A model generated the notes under the pieces. That model was not told the origin of the DNA. It did not search any database and saw nothing but the letters and a program-made list of their open reading frames with translations. A stretch of DNA of 64,000 nucleotides from NCBI GenBank assembly GCA_030427965.1, contig JAUICD010000008.1, positions 22,063 to 86,062 on the forward strand. Reading direction: 5' to 3'. Source of the stretch: Bdellovibrionia bacterium (GTDB lineage Bacteria > Bdellovibrionota > Bdellovibrionia > Bdellovibrionales > JAUICD01). Shown piece by piece: positions 46,933-55,521 of this stretch. The position numbers and the translations under genes were made by a program. The stretch's first letter is position 1. Each line of letters opens with the position of its first letter.

Positions 46933-47068
46933 ATCTTTTTCTAACTAAGAATCAGTGATTGACCTTCTTCATATGTTGGAGAAGTATGATCGGCAGAAAT
47001 ATTTAAAGTGGGACGGGGGGTTCGAGACATTTTGTCATACGGGTGGCTTCGTTTCAATTGGGGGAACA

Positions 47069-47809
47069 ATGAAGACATTATTCTTAACAGTGTTTGCTTT
47101 GGTGGTATCGACTACAGCAATGGCAGATTTTCCAGAAAGTGTTTTGCTCATTCCAGAAGCAGTTTACACTCCAACGGGATTTGACGACAACGACAATGTC
47201 CAGTTTGTATTTGAAGGGAAGTTTCCCAATTCTTGTTACAGAGCTGGTTTAACCACTCATGAAGTAGATCTTGAGAAGAAGAGGGTTATTGTAAATAACA
47301 ACGCTTTTTATTATGGCAGTGGAATTTGTCTGACGATGTTGGTGCCTTATGTAAAAGAAGTCGGCCTGGGTTTAATGCCAAAGGGAGAGTACAAAATATT
47401 CTTTCGAGAGCAAGCCGACAATGATGTACAAAATGACCAATTGATAGAAATGGGTAAGATCGGCGTTAGAGCGGCTGTGACTTCAGATCCAGATGACTAT
47501 CTTTACGCTCCAGTGGACAATGTTTGGCTGAAGAAAGTTGATGGGAATTTAAAATTGACGATTCAAGGTGGGTGGCCAAATACATGTATGAGTATGGACC
47601 GTGTGGAAGTTAGTCGTAAGAACAATACGATTGTTGTACTTCCGGTAGCCAAAATGGGAACTGTTAATTGTGCACTTCCAATTGTACCAATTCCTTATGA
47701 ACTCACTGTTCCTGTAAAAGAAATGGGTGAAGGAAGAGTTTTGGTTCATGTTAGATCTTTGAGTGGGAAAGCCCTCAATCGAGTTCTAGACTTACCTGAA
47801 GAACAGTAA
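47069..47809 (+). CDS. Secreted two-domain protein, copy 2 of a duplicated pair
   Basis: 246 residues from the ATG at 47069 (GGGGGAA 3-4 nt upstream). Signal peptide about 1-20, ending AMA. Same two repeated domains with paired Cys residues as copy 1 at 37837; protein identity looks high throughout and nucleotide identity is complete over 47585-47644. The 45 bases before the start also resemble the leader of copy 1. A strong terminator follows. Between the copies lie the delta-60 lipoprotein and the phosphorelay genes. Function unknown. Confidence 0.8.
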   Translation: MKTLFLTVFALVVSTTAMADFPESVLLIPEAVYTPTGFDDNDNVQFVFEGKFPNSCYRAGLTTHEVDLEKKRVIVNNNAFYYGSGICLTMLVPYVKEVGLGLMPKGEYKIFFREQADNDVQNDQLIEMGKIGVRAAVTSDPDDYLYAPVDNVWLKKVDGNLKLTIQGGWPNTCMSMDRVEVSRKNNTIVVLPVAKMGTVNCALPIVPIPYELTVPVKEMGEGRVLVHVRSLSGKALNRVLDLPEEQ

Positions 47810-47829
47810 GCAATTGCATTATACTGTAG

Positions 47830-47862
47830 CTACAGCAAGTGAATAAACTCCACTTGCTGTAG
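47830..47862. terminator. Intrinsic terminator
   Basis: A perfect 12-bp stem, CTACAGCAAGTG with CACTTGCTGTAG, around a 9-nt loop, followed by ATTTGTTTTT. It ends transcription of the secreted protein gene (stop at 47809) and, lying between convergent genes, can also serve the hydrolase on the other strand. Confidence 0.85.
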
Positions 47863-47870
47863 ATTTGTTT

Positions 47871-48842
47871 TTAAGGTTGAATGAAGGTGTTGATATATTC
47901 ACTTATCCTTTGAGTAACAGAGGAGTTATCACTCCAGTTCCGTGTAATTTCCAATAAAAAATCCCCATGCGACTGAGTGGTCTCAATTTCTTTTATGACT
48001 AGATTCTCAGGGTCGAAATAATCAACAGCACTTTTATTGTTTATGACTTTGTCAGATGAATTTAAAATTAAAAGTGTCTCAACACTGGAGGCTGAAGGGT
48101 TGTCTTTTCCGTTGAGTTCTGCCATTAAAAAATTGAGCTGTACAATCGCATTTTCTGGAATTGAGTCATAGGTGTAAGTTGCTCCACCCAAAGGTTTGGT
48201 TTGGCCGATATCCAGCATTGGACTCAATACACGGACTTTATACTTTGTCACAGAGCTGTGAAAATCAATGGCAGGTGCAAGTAACACCATTTTTTTAATA
48301 AGACCTGGATTGTGGTTTGCAAAATCTATTGAAAGAGCCCCACCTGTTGAAAATCCCACAAGTTCGATGTTAGTTCCGATTTGATTTGCAATATGCACAG
48401 CCTTATTGATGTCTTTTTTCCAATCGTCAACCGTGACCTCAGTAAGGTCATTTGGAGAGGAACCATGGCCTGTCAATAGAAGTCCAATGACATTGTAACC
48501 CTTCTCAAAGTACAATTCTGCAAATTGTCTTAGAGTGTGAGGTGAATCACTTAAGCCGTGAGTGAGAACAACCACTTTATCCGTTGGCTTGTTGTGATGA
48601 AGTACATAAGGTAAGTTTTCAGGCGCTATGAGATTGGAATTTGGAGGGTTCTGATTTTTTCTTCGAAGGTGATTTCCATTTGTACGTATATCTTCAATAT
48701 GGCTATTCCATTCAAGCAAGGCTGAATAAAACTTGGAGTGAGGGTGTAGGTTTGCTTTACACTTAGCTTTAGGTTGAATTTGCCCATTTGCAAAGCTTAC
48801 AAAGAGTGTGAATAAGGTAATCAATTTTGATGTTAAAAACAC
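47871..48842 (-). CDS. Secreted alpha/beta hydrolase (lipase/esterase-like)
   Basis: 323 residues from the GTG at 48842 (GGAG 6 nt upstream); another GTG at 48854 is possible. Signal peptide about 1-20, ending ANG. The nucleophile elbow is VGFSTGGAL (Ser in GxSxG), the oxyanion-side phrase is VVLTHGLSDSP, and candidate Asp and His of the triad are in LNSSDKVI and QSHGDF. The overall look is of a monoacylglycerol-lipase-like hydrolase exported to the periplasm or outside. Substrate unknown. Confidence 0.82.
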   Translation of the reverse strand: MFLTSKLITLFTLFVSFANGQIQPKAKCKANLHPHSKFYSALLEWNSHIEDIRTNGNHLRRKNQNPPNSNLIAPENLPYVLHHNKPTDKVVVLTHGLSDSPHTLRQFAELYFEKGYNVIGLLLTGHGSSPNDLTEVTVDDWKKDINKAVHIANQIGTNIELVGFSTGGALSIDFANHNPGLIKKMVLLAPAIDFHSSVTKYKVRVLSPMLDIGQTKPLGGATYTYDSIPENAIVQLNFLMAELNGKDNPSASSVETLLILNSSDKVINNKSAVDYFDPENLVIKEIETTQSHGDFLLEITRNWSDNSSVTQRISEYINTFIQP

Positions 48843-48927
48843 ATCTAGCTCCACATGAATAGAATTGAGTTTGAAAATGCAATTCTTGGACCTATTTCAA
48901 AGTGCTGTTGAATGGTGGGAGAATAAA

Positions 48928-49872
48928 TTAGGCTGATTTTTTCTGAAGAGGAAGAGCTCCCTCTGAAATGAGATTGCGCCCTTTTTCTTTTGATTCATAG
49001 AGGGCGTGATCGGCAGTGCGAACAAGTGATTTTGAATCAAAGATTTGATCAGGCGACCCTACAACGTATCCAATACTGCAGGTCAGTCGAATTTGATTTT
49101 TTCCATCGTTGAAGTCACGGTCTTGAACTCCTTTTCGAATTCGTTCCGTGACCATTTTTGTACCATCAAGAGAGGTGTCTGTGAGGACAATAAGAAACTC
49201 ATCTCCTCCATATCGAGCGGCAAAATCTGTTTCACGTATTGAGCGTGCAATGATTTTTCCAACTTCTTTTAGAACAAAACTTCCAAATACATGGTCATGA
49301 TTGTCATTCACTTCTTTAAAATGATCCATATCAAGCATAATACAGGAAACAGGTTTTTTATTTCTATTGCTTCGCTTGATTTCGTGATCAATTCTTTCAT
49401 ACATAGATCGCATATTGTAGAGACCTGTTACGTCATCATGTTCAGAAAGGGATTTCAATTGTTTGTTTGCTTTTTCAAGTTCTCTAACCAAATCTGTGAT
49501 TCGAAATCGGACTCCAATTCTTGAAATGAGTTCTTGAAAGGAAAATGGTTTTCGAATGTAGTCATTGGCTCCGGAATCAAGTGCTGCTTTTACAGATTGA
49601 GCGCTTCCACTAGCTGAAATAAATGCAACGTCCATTTCAAAACTTTGTGAACGCATCCACCTTAAAAGCTCAAGGCCGTTCATTTTTGGCATATCTTGAT
49701 CCAATAAAACAAGATCTGGTTTCCACGAGTTCAAAACCTTTTGAGCCTCAATGCCATTGTGTGCAATGCGAACTTCCACTCCTTTTTTGATTAATGCAGT
49801 TTCGATCAACCCACAGTTTGTTGGATCGTCATCAACGACAAGAATGGTCTTATTTTTGAAACAGTCGTTCAT
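48928..49872 (-). CDS. Diguanylate cyclase response regulator (REC-GGDEF)
   Basis: 314 residues: receiver about 1-125 (VVDDD; phospho-acceptor Asp in LVLLDQDMPKMNG; Lys in YIRKPFSF), a short coiled linker, then a GGDEF domain about 145-305 with an intact active site RYGGDEF and an inhibitory RxxD site (RETD) five residues before it. It should make c-di-GMP when phosphorylated and be product-inhibited. Output proteins may include the REC-PilZ gene at 44.1 kb and the PilZ gene at 54.2 kb. It is monocistronic. Confidence 0.93.
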   Translation of the reverse strand: MNDCFKNKTILVVDDDPTNCGLIETALIKKGVEVRIAHNGIEAQKVLNSWKPDLVLLDQDMPKMNGLELLRWMRSQSFEMDVAFISASGSAQSVKAALDSGANDYIRKPFSFQELISRIGVRFRITDLVRELEKANKQLKSLSEHDDVTGLYNMRSMYERIDHEIKRSNRNKKPVSCIMLDMDHFKEVNDNHDHVFGSFVLKEVGKIIARSIRETDFAARYGGDEFLIVLTDTSLDGTKMVTERIRKGVQDRDFNDGKNQIRLTCSIGYVVGSPDQIFDSKSLVRTADHALYESKEKGRNLISEGALPLQKKSA

Positions 49873-49949
49873 GGGTTCTTATCGGTAATTTGAATTCTGG
49901 AGTGTTTGGACTTTGGTATGGAAAATGGACTGAGTATCAGACTTGCATC

Positions 49950-51563
49950 TCAATGGCAGCTAGAGCCAGAGCAAAACTCTAGACCTTGAAGCTCCCATTT
50001 CAATTTATTGAGTATAGGGCTAAAATTTTTCTGTCCTATCAAATTGTTCATTTCCCATGGGTCTGATGTTAATTCAAAGAGTTGTTCGTCTTGTACTCCA
50101 CGCCAGGGAGCCCATTTTATATATTTGTATACAGAGTTCCCAATTTTTTTTCGGATGGCTCGGTAAGGTAAAATATCTCGTGATTTGCGAATTTTTTCTT
50201 CCATAGTTGTTTGGTCATAGCCATACCCACTATACTCAATCAAAAACTGATCGCGATTAAGTGGAGTGCCTACAGAGAGTGTATCTTTTAAACTCAACCC
50301 ATCAATTTCTTCAGGAATTGGGAGGTTTGCAAAATCGAGTAGAGTTGGCATGACGTCAATATTCAAAACCCAATCGGATCGTACCACGCCCTTTTCTTTA
50401 AGCGGTAAACCCGAAGCGATCAAGAACGGCACTCGAATGGATTCTTCATTTGGAGTGGTTTTTTGCCAAAGTGTGTGTGCTCCAAAGTTGTATCCATTGT
50501 CGGATAAAAAAATGAGTAAAGTATTGTTCCATTGATTGCTCTCTTTTAAGTATTTTACAACATCCCTTATGCCTTCATCACACGAAAGCATAGATCCCAT
50601 TCTATTTCGCCAATCCACTTTGTGAAACCCCTTAAAAGGGGAGCCCTTAGGACAAAGGGCCTTTGTAAAAAGACATGTCAAGCCACCAATTTTTCGTATA
50701 AATCCACGAGATTTTCTTGAATCAAAAATCCATTGAGGCTCGTTGTCGAGATTTAAAAAATTGGGGCGATTGATGGGAAGCTCTCCAATAAACTCTTTGC
50801 TTTGTTTTTTGTGTCGAGGGGCGGGGGGCATTGGATAGTGTGGACATGTTGGAGCAATATAGGAAAAAAATGGAGAACCCTCATTTGTTGCTCGCTTCAT
50901 AAAATCCAAAGATTTTTTAAAAATAACATCGTTGGCGTAGTCTTCAGGATCTTCACCATAGATCTTGACTTGTGCGCGTCTGGAGAAATCTTGAGTGGCA
51001 TTTTCTCCCGTAATATTAGACCAAGAGACAAGGGTATATCTGTACCCACTATAATTAAATTTTGCTTTTGGGCTAGCAAAAACATCTCCATCGGTCCACC
51101 CCGATGGGTACAGGGGAAGTCTGTTCTCTTTTTTGAGTTGTTTTGCTTCGAATCCATTGAGATATTTTCCAGAGATATGCGTGAAATAGCCGATACTTTC
51201 TAAGTGGGCGGCAATCGTTCGATCTTCATCATCTAGGAACCTTTTTCTTGCACCCCATGGCCCTCGGTTTGCTTCAACTCCAGTGTTGTGCGTGTATCGC
51301 CCAGAGAGCAATGAAGAACGTGAGGGGCAACATGTAGGTGTAGTAGCAAAAGCGTTTTCAAAGTAGAGTCCTTCAGACTTAAGTGAAACTGTGTTTGGCA
51401 TGATATCTTTGTAAAAGGGTGATGTGACGACAACGTCCAAATCATCAACAAGAACCACTACGAAATTAGTGGGAGAAGAGTGTGCGGCATCAACTAGGCA
51501 CAGCTGAAATAGAAAAAATAGAATAGCTGATCTGATATTTTGTCCTTGGTTTGTGAAACACAA
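49950..51563 (-). CDS. Exported sulfatase
   Basis: About 537 residues. Sulfatase signature with the formylglycine site CCPSRSSLLSGRYTHN (C-x-P-x-R), the metal-binding VLVDDLD near the N-terminus and LIFLSDNGYNFG later. A signal peptide lies just before the mature part (ILFFLFQLCLVDAAHS). The start is unsettled: ATG codons further upstream have no ribosome site; TTG 51563 is used here as the conservative choice; an ATC at 51536 has a well-placed AAGGA and would give an ideal signal peptide. A formylglycine-generating enzyme is not seen in the window. Likely substrate: a sulfated glycan. Confidence 0.85.
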   Translation of the reverse strand: MCFTNQGQNIRSAILFFLFQLCLVDAAHSSPTNFVVVLVDDLDVVVTSPFYKDIMPNTVSLKSEGLYFENAFATTPTCCPSRSSLLSGRYTHNTGVEANRGPWGARKRFLDDEDRTIAAHLESIGYFTHISGKYLNGFEAKQLKKENRLPLYPSGWTDGDVFASPKAKFNYSGYRYTLVSWSNITGENATQDFSRRAQVKIYGEDPEDYANDVIFKKSLDFMKRATNEGSPFFSYIAPTCPHYPMPPAPRHKKQSKEFIGELPINRPNFLNLDNEPQWIFDSRKSRGFIRKIGGLTCLFTKALCPKGSPFKGFHKVDWRNRMGSMLSCDEGIRDVVKYLKESNQWNNTLLIFLSDNGYNFGAHTLWQKTTPNEESIRVPFLIASGLPLKEKGVVRSDWVLNIDVMPTLLDFANLPIPEEIDGLSLKDTLSVGTPLNRDQFLIEYSGYGYDQTTMEEKIRKSRDILPYRAIRKKIGNSVYKYIKWAPWRGVQDEQLFELTSDPWEMNNLIGQKNFSPILNKLKWELQGLEFCSGSSCH

Positions 51564-51714
51564 TACAGGATGAGCGTGACAAAGAAGTATATAGAGCTGG
51601 ATGTGTGTATAACTCATATATAAAAAAATTTTAAAAAACGAACTTTTTATATGTTTTCGGTTGTAATTACATCCTTTTTTCGATAGCTGATACATCTATC
51701 AAAAGGAGGTCGAA

Positions 51715-51771
51715 ATGGATATACAATGCTTGATATCGCCAGTCGTTTTGACTTCCGATATCCAATCGTAA
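51715..51771 (+). CDS. Candidate 18-residue small ORF with a perfect ribosome binding site
   Basis: AAAGGAGGT ends 4 nt before an ATG that opens an 18-codon frame ending TAA at 51769-51771. This is one of the strongest Shine-Dalgarno matches in the window. GATATCG (51732-51738) and CGATATC (51756-51762) can form a 7-bp stem inside the frame. It may be a leader peptide, a microprotein or a chance match. The next probable gene starts at 51893. Confidence 0.35.
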   Translation: MDIQCLISPVVLTSDIQS

Positions 51772-51892
51772 ATTCTTTGTCAGAAATATAGTTAAAAAAA
51801 TGAATTGAGTGGCTTTTAAACAGCGCGGGACGCTAGCTTCTGTGTTCCAGAAAAATATAAAGCTGCGATTAAAAATCAATAAGAGGCTTTAA

Positions 51893-52156
51893 GTGGAAAC
51901 ATTAAATAAAATGGTGAGTCATTGGGAAAGCAAGAACCATATGACTTTAATAAAAATACGCGAAACTTTAGCTCAGACAGGACTATTTTTATTTATTTGG
52001 TTTGTCCGAGTGTTGAGTTTCTTTCTCTACATTTCATATGTGGGAACTATGACGATAGTCCGTGTAGCCTATGCTTTGTTTTTTTCAGATTTCAATATTC
52101 CAAGAGAGAAAGAGGAAGCATATATGAAGTACTTTCGTCCGAACTCGCTTTTATAG
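51893..52156 (+). CDS. Small membrane protein of unknown function
   Basis: 87 residues from a GTG start with AGAGG upstream. One hydrophobic stretch (about 30-62), possibly two short membrane helices, then a charged C-terminus. It lies 84 nt before the PadR-HAAS pair on the same strand. No family recognised. The coding status is likely but not certain; a second overlapping frame (51922-52179) is less convincing. Confidence 0.5.
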   Translation: METLNKMVSHWESKNHMTLIKIRETLAQTGLFLFIWFVRVLSFFLYISYVGTMTIVRVAYALFFSDFNIPREKEEAYMKYFRPNSLL

Positions 52157-52239
52157 GTGGGGTATGCTTATTTAAATAACTCACCGCATATACAATTTGG
52201 ACTTGAATTAATATGCCTAGCAATACAAGGTATCATGTA

Positions 52240-52605
52240 ATGCTAGGTAATATGATACTCAATTGGAAGACGCAAATTCGCAAGGGTTACTTAGATCTTT
52301 GTATCCTGACTCTTATAGAGGCAAAAGGCAGGGTATATGGATTTGAGGTTCTTGAGGATTTGAAGTCTTTGGAATTTCCTGTGAAAGAGGGAACGGTTTA
52401 TCCACTTTTGAGCCGGATGACCAATGATGGTTTACTTGAACCACTGTGGGAAACGCAAGGCAAAGGCCATCCCCGAAAGTTTTATTCCCTCACGCCTAAA
52501 GGATCTGAGCATCTCAAAAATATGGAATCTGAATTTATTAAGATGATCGAAATTTATAGAAAGATAAAAAACGGAGGAATAAGTGACAATAAATCAAGCT
52601 CTTGA
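52240..52605 (+). CDS. PadR-family transcriptional regulator
   Basis: 121 residues from the ATG at 52240 (AAGG 9 nt upstream); an ATG at 52213 is possible. The winged helix is typical: LDLCILTLIEAKGRVYGFEVLEDL, given here as its start LDLCILTLI (about 13-21), then EGTVYPLLSRMTNDGLLE and the wing GHPRKFYSLTPKG. PadR repressors often control an adjacent membrane protein gene. The next gene overlaps it by 23 nt, with its GGAGG site inside this frame. Confidence 0.9.
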   Translation: MLGNMILNWKTQIRKGYLDLCILTLIEAKGRVYGFEVLEDLKSLEFPVKEGTVYPLLSRMTNDGLLEPLWETQGKGHPRKFYSLTPKGSEHLKNMESEFIKMIEIYRKIKNGGISDNKSSS

Positions 52606-53512
52606 AAACTATTTGAGCAAACTAGATAAATCTCTGAACTCTCTTTCAATCAGTGATAGAGCAGAAATTGTAACTGAGATTAAAAGCCACGTGCTTGATG
52701 CCATAGAGCAAGATCCTAAAAAATCTGTGGATCAAATTCTTTCTTCTCTTGGTCAGCCAGAACAGGTGGCAAGTCGCTACTTAATGGAGAAGGGGCTTAG
52801 TCCTGTTAGACCTCCAATCCACCCAATTGTTAAATGGGCAACAATCGGTTTTTTAGGGACAGTGGGAATGATACTCCTTTTTGCAACGGTACTTGTGTTT
52901 AAGTTTTCTCCTATAATTGATGTTGATGAAGAAAGTGGGCGTGTGGAAATTCTTGGCGGCCTTATCAAAGTGGATGAAGGGCATGGAAGATTTGTCATTG
53001 GTGGCGTACGACCAGATATGGAGGATGATCACTCTCTTATCATTGCTGGGGTCATGGATAACGTAAAAGCAAAGAAGCTCAATCAAATTGAGTTGAATTT
53101 TACAAATGGAAAAATGGGATTTGCTCAAAGTAAAGGGGACTCTCTGACTTGGCACTGCAAAACCAAAGGAACTGATGATCAAGGTGTTGTAGTTCAAGAT
53201 GGTAACACAATAAGAATGAACCTGGACCGCTTTACTGGGAGTAAGTGTGAAGTCGAAGTTCCTGAAAAAATGAATTTAATTGTCCGAGGTGGAAATGGGA
53301 AAATTGAAATCGAAAAACCTAAGTTCAATGTAGATGTTGAGCTTAGTAATGGGAAAGTGGATATAGAATCGGATCATTCGATGAAATACAAGTATGACAC
53401 TCGTGTGGTAAACGGCATGAATCGTTCTAAACTCAATATTAAATCATCAAATGACCCCAATGCATTGAAGGTCCGTGTTTCTCTTACAAATGGAGTGATT
53501 CGAGCAAATTAA
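52583..53512 (+). CDS. HAAS-domain membrane protein with DUF4097-like beta domain
   Basis: 309 residues from a GTG with GGAGGAATAA upstream. N-terminal HAAS/DUF1700-like helical domain (about 1-80; LSISDRAEIVTEIKSHVLDA), one membrane segment (about 88-112), then an extracytoplasmic region with repeated short strands (GNGKIEIEKPKFNVDVELSNG region at about 233-253), typical of DUF4097. PadR-HAAS pairs are known as small envelope-stress or resistance-linked modules; the role here is unknown. Confidence 0.82.
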   Translation: MTINQALENYLSKLDKSLNSLSISDRAEIVTEIKSHVLDAIEQDPKKSVDQILSSLGQPEQVASRYLMEKGLSPVRPPIHPIVKWATIGFLGTVGMILLFATVLVFKFSPIIDVDEESGRVEILGGLIKVDEGHGRFVIGGVRPDMEDDHSLIIAGVMDNVKAKKLNQIELNFTNGKMGFAQSKGDSLTWHCKTKGTDDQGVVVQDGNTIRMNLDRFTGSKCEVEVPEKMNLIVRGGNGKIEIEKPKFNVDVELSNGKVDIESDHSMKYKYDTRVVNGMNRSKLNIKSSNDPNALKVRVSLTNGVIRAN

Positions 53513-53554
53513 AAAACTTGTTTCAGGTTTATCTGTATGAATCAGGAGCGGAGT

Positions 53555-54175
53555 TTAAAGTGGGCGAAAACTAGAGATGGTTTTTTCTGATGCTATAGAA
53601 AGAGAGTAATGGTTTGGTAAAAACCATGCGAGTGCTTCAAGTATTCCACGGTGCTCATTTTTTGGAGGCGCCCCCAAAGATTCAAGAGAAAATACAAGGT
53701 CAAATTTTATGTCTTTTCCAAGTACAGTGATTTTTGGGCTATACACCCCTGAGGATAGAAGAAACTCTTTTAAAAAATTACGCACATACTTGGGAAGAAA
53801 CTCCTCAGAGGGTTCTCCAGACACAACGTCACCCTTTGGGGTTTTCTGAAAGGGAGTTTGTTGCTCTACAAAGAGCCCTCTTTCAAAAAAGTTCCAAATC
53901 ATTCCGTATGTAAATATATAATCTGGAAAATGGGATTCTGGGTTAACAACCATTCCAATCCCTCGCTTTTTTAGCCAATTAAAAATCTGTACAGAGTTTT
54001 CAGTTCCATTCTCTGTTGCAACCAAAAGGTAGGGCTTCCCATCTGGTCCTGGTTGAGGTGTTTCGTCTAAAAGAGCTAACTTTGTGGTTTGGATAGTATC
54101 TAGAAAAGACATTTCCCATTGAGAGTTGCGAGCTTCGTCTTTTGTCTTCAAAAGTTCGGTCATTGTACTAGGCAT
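53555..54175 (-). CDS. Soluble protein of unknown function, possibly SseB-like
   Basis: 206 residues, no signal peptide or membrane segment. The middle (KPYLLVATENGTENSVQIFNW, residues about 47-67) faintly resembles SseB-type N-terminal domains, which is not enough to name it. It converges with the HAAS gene. It is read in the same direction as the PilZ gene upstream with a 68-nt gap, so they may be co-transcribed. Confidence 0.55.
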   Translation of the reverse strand: MPSTMTELLKTKDEARNSQWEMSFLDTIQTTKLALLDETPQPGPDGKPYLLVATENGTENSVQIFNWLKKRGIGMVVNPESHFPDYIFTYGMIWNFFERGLFVEQQTPFQKTPKGDVVSGEPSEEFLPKYVRNFLKEFLLSSGVYSPKITVLGKDIKFDLVFSLESLGAPPKNEHRGILEALAWFLPNHYSLSIASEKTISSFRPL

Positions 54176-54243
54176 ATAGGAATGTCTATTGCATAAGTGT
54201 TGTTCAGGTCAACTGATGGCGGGGTTTCTTAAGCTGGATTGTT

Positions 54244-54621
54244 TTAATCAAACTCACCGGGCTCAGGAAGCAGATCGCAAAGACATTCTCTCCAGTATGG
54301 AGGTGCATCTTGTGTAAAATCGACAGCCACTTCAAACACCCCACTCCCAACCATTTGGGTTCGCGTAATATAACCGTCAATGTCCAGATCCATTTCCGTA
54401 ATTGTCATCATGATGGGTTCGCCCTCAAGACCTTCAAGCGTCAAATTGCTTTTTAAATCTTTGGGGACAAGGTCGTTTCTGTGGATGCGAAGTAAAAATC
54501 CGGATGAAGACACATTTACTAAAACACCTTCTCTTGCAATGAGGCACACAGGTGCCAATGCGGTGACATGGGAGACGGTGATTCCTTCAATACTTTTTCT
54601 ATTTGCGATTCGTTTTTCCAT
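54244..54621 (-). CDS. PilZ-domain protein (c-di-GMP receptor candidate)
   Basis: 125 residues from the ATG at 54621. A near-canonical c-di-GMP motif pair is visible: R-I-A-N-R (RxxxR) close to the N-terminus and NVSSSGF (D/NxSxxG) about 30 residues on, followed by beta-barrel strands. It is a single-domain PilZ protein and a plausible receptor for the product of the diguanylate cyclase at 48.9 kb. An in-frame TTG at 54630 is an alternative start. Confidence 0.8.
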   Translation of the reverse strand: MEKRIANRKSIEGITVSHVTALAPVCLIAREGVLVNVSSSGFLLRIHRNDLVPKDLKSNLTLEGLEGEPIMMTITEMDLDIDGYITRTQMVGSGVFEVAVDFTQDAPPYWRECLCDLLPEPGEFD

Positions 54622-54852
54622 CTTAACCAATTCTTCGGTTCCACCTAGTCCAAAGTTAAGAGGAAATTGCTGAGAGAAGACATGGGGGCTGTGGAGCCTA
54701 AAAATGTATCGTATTGGAATACTCTTAGAATAATGAATTTTAAAGAAAGAGCGAATTTATAAAAACACTAGTTTTTTCAACTAGATACAATAAATTCAAT
54801 GAGCACACGTACAATTGAGGCCTCTTAGCGAGGGATCAAATGCTGTAAACCG

Positions 54853-55512
54853 ATGGTGTTTAAAAGCTTTGAACTACTGGATGGATTTAAGTTTCTCATA
54901 TATATAGAGGGAATGGATGTGGAGAAGAAGCTTAAATCAGTGGCTCATGAGGTTTTTGGTGGTGGGCTGTGTTCATTTGTAAGTGCCAATGAACACTTTG
55001 GCTCGACAGTAGAAGGGCATAGGGCGGCGATTCGTCATTCGATCAAAGATGATTTGATTGGGGTTGTAGATTTGAGGTCCATTGAATCGATATTGGATCT
55101 GAGTCGTCCCCCATCTGTCAGTGGACTTTCCATTTCTATAAGCCATTGTCGTGGGATAGGTGGTTACGTCATCTCTGGTGATCAAGTAAATATTGGGTTT
55201 GATGTGGAAGAAGAGAGGCGAATCAATCAAAAGATTTTAGATCGTATTTCACACCCTGAGGACCACCCTTTGGGTCAGTACACTTGGGTTGCAAAAGAAT
55301 CGGCAGCAAAGGCTCTTTCAAAAAAACAAGGTGAAATTCCAAGTTTGCCTCAGATACAAATTGTATTTGATAGTGGTTCTGAGCTTGAGCAAGTTAAAAA
55401 ATATAGCTTTAGCCACTCCTCTATAACGGGAAGAGGTTTTGCCTTATCCATAGACTCTCACTTGTTTGCAGTATCTATTATTGACGAGCGTAAACCTGTA
55501 AATTTCTCTTAG
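54853..55512 (+). CDS. 4'-phosphopantetheinyl transferase superfamily protein
   Basis: Up to 219 residues. The Sfp/AcpS signature is seen in order: SISISHCRGIGGYVIS, NIGFDVEEERR (Mg-binding GxDxE pattern) and WVAKESAAKALSKKQ (WxxKEaxxK). It should attach phosphopantetheine to an acyl or peptidyl carrier protein. The start is uncertain: ATG 54853 has no clear ribosome site, whereas GAGGGA precedes an in-frame ATG at 54913 and a GTG at 54919. No carrier-protein gene is nearby, so whether it serves fatty-acid synthesis or a secondary pathway is open. Confidence 0.82.
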   Translation: MVFKSFELLDGFKFLIYIEGMDVEKKLKSVAHEVFGGGLCSFVSANEHFGSTVEGHRAAIRHSIKDDLIGVVDLRSIESILDLSRPPSVSGLSISISHCRGIGGYVISGDQVNIGFDVEEERRINQKILDRISHPEDHPLGQYTWVAKESAAKALSKKQGEIPSLPQIQIVFDSGSELEQVKKYSFSHSSITGRGFALSIDSHLFAVSIIDERKPVNFS

Positions 55513-55521
55513 GGTTTTGGT

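Noticed and set aside
37837..47809. Composite transposon bounded by the duplicated genes
   Set aside because: The copies are direct, lack transposase and terminal inverted repeats, and encode secreted proteins.
37059..47862. Genomic island integrated at the tRNA-Val gene
   Set aside because: The accessory-looking genes follow the tRNA, but I found no second copy of its 3' end, no integrase and no clear shift in base composition.
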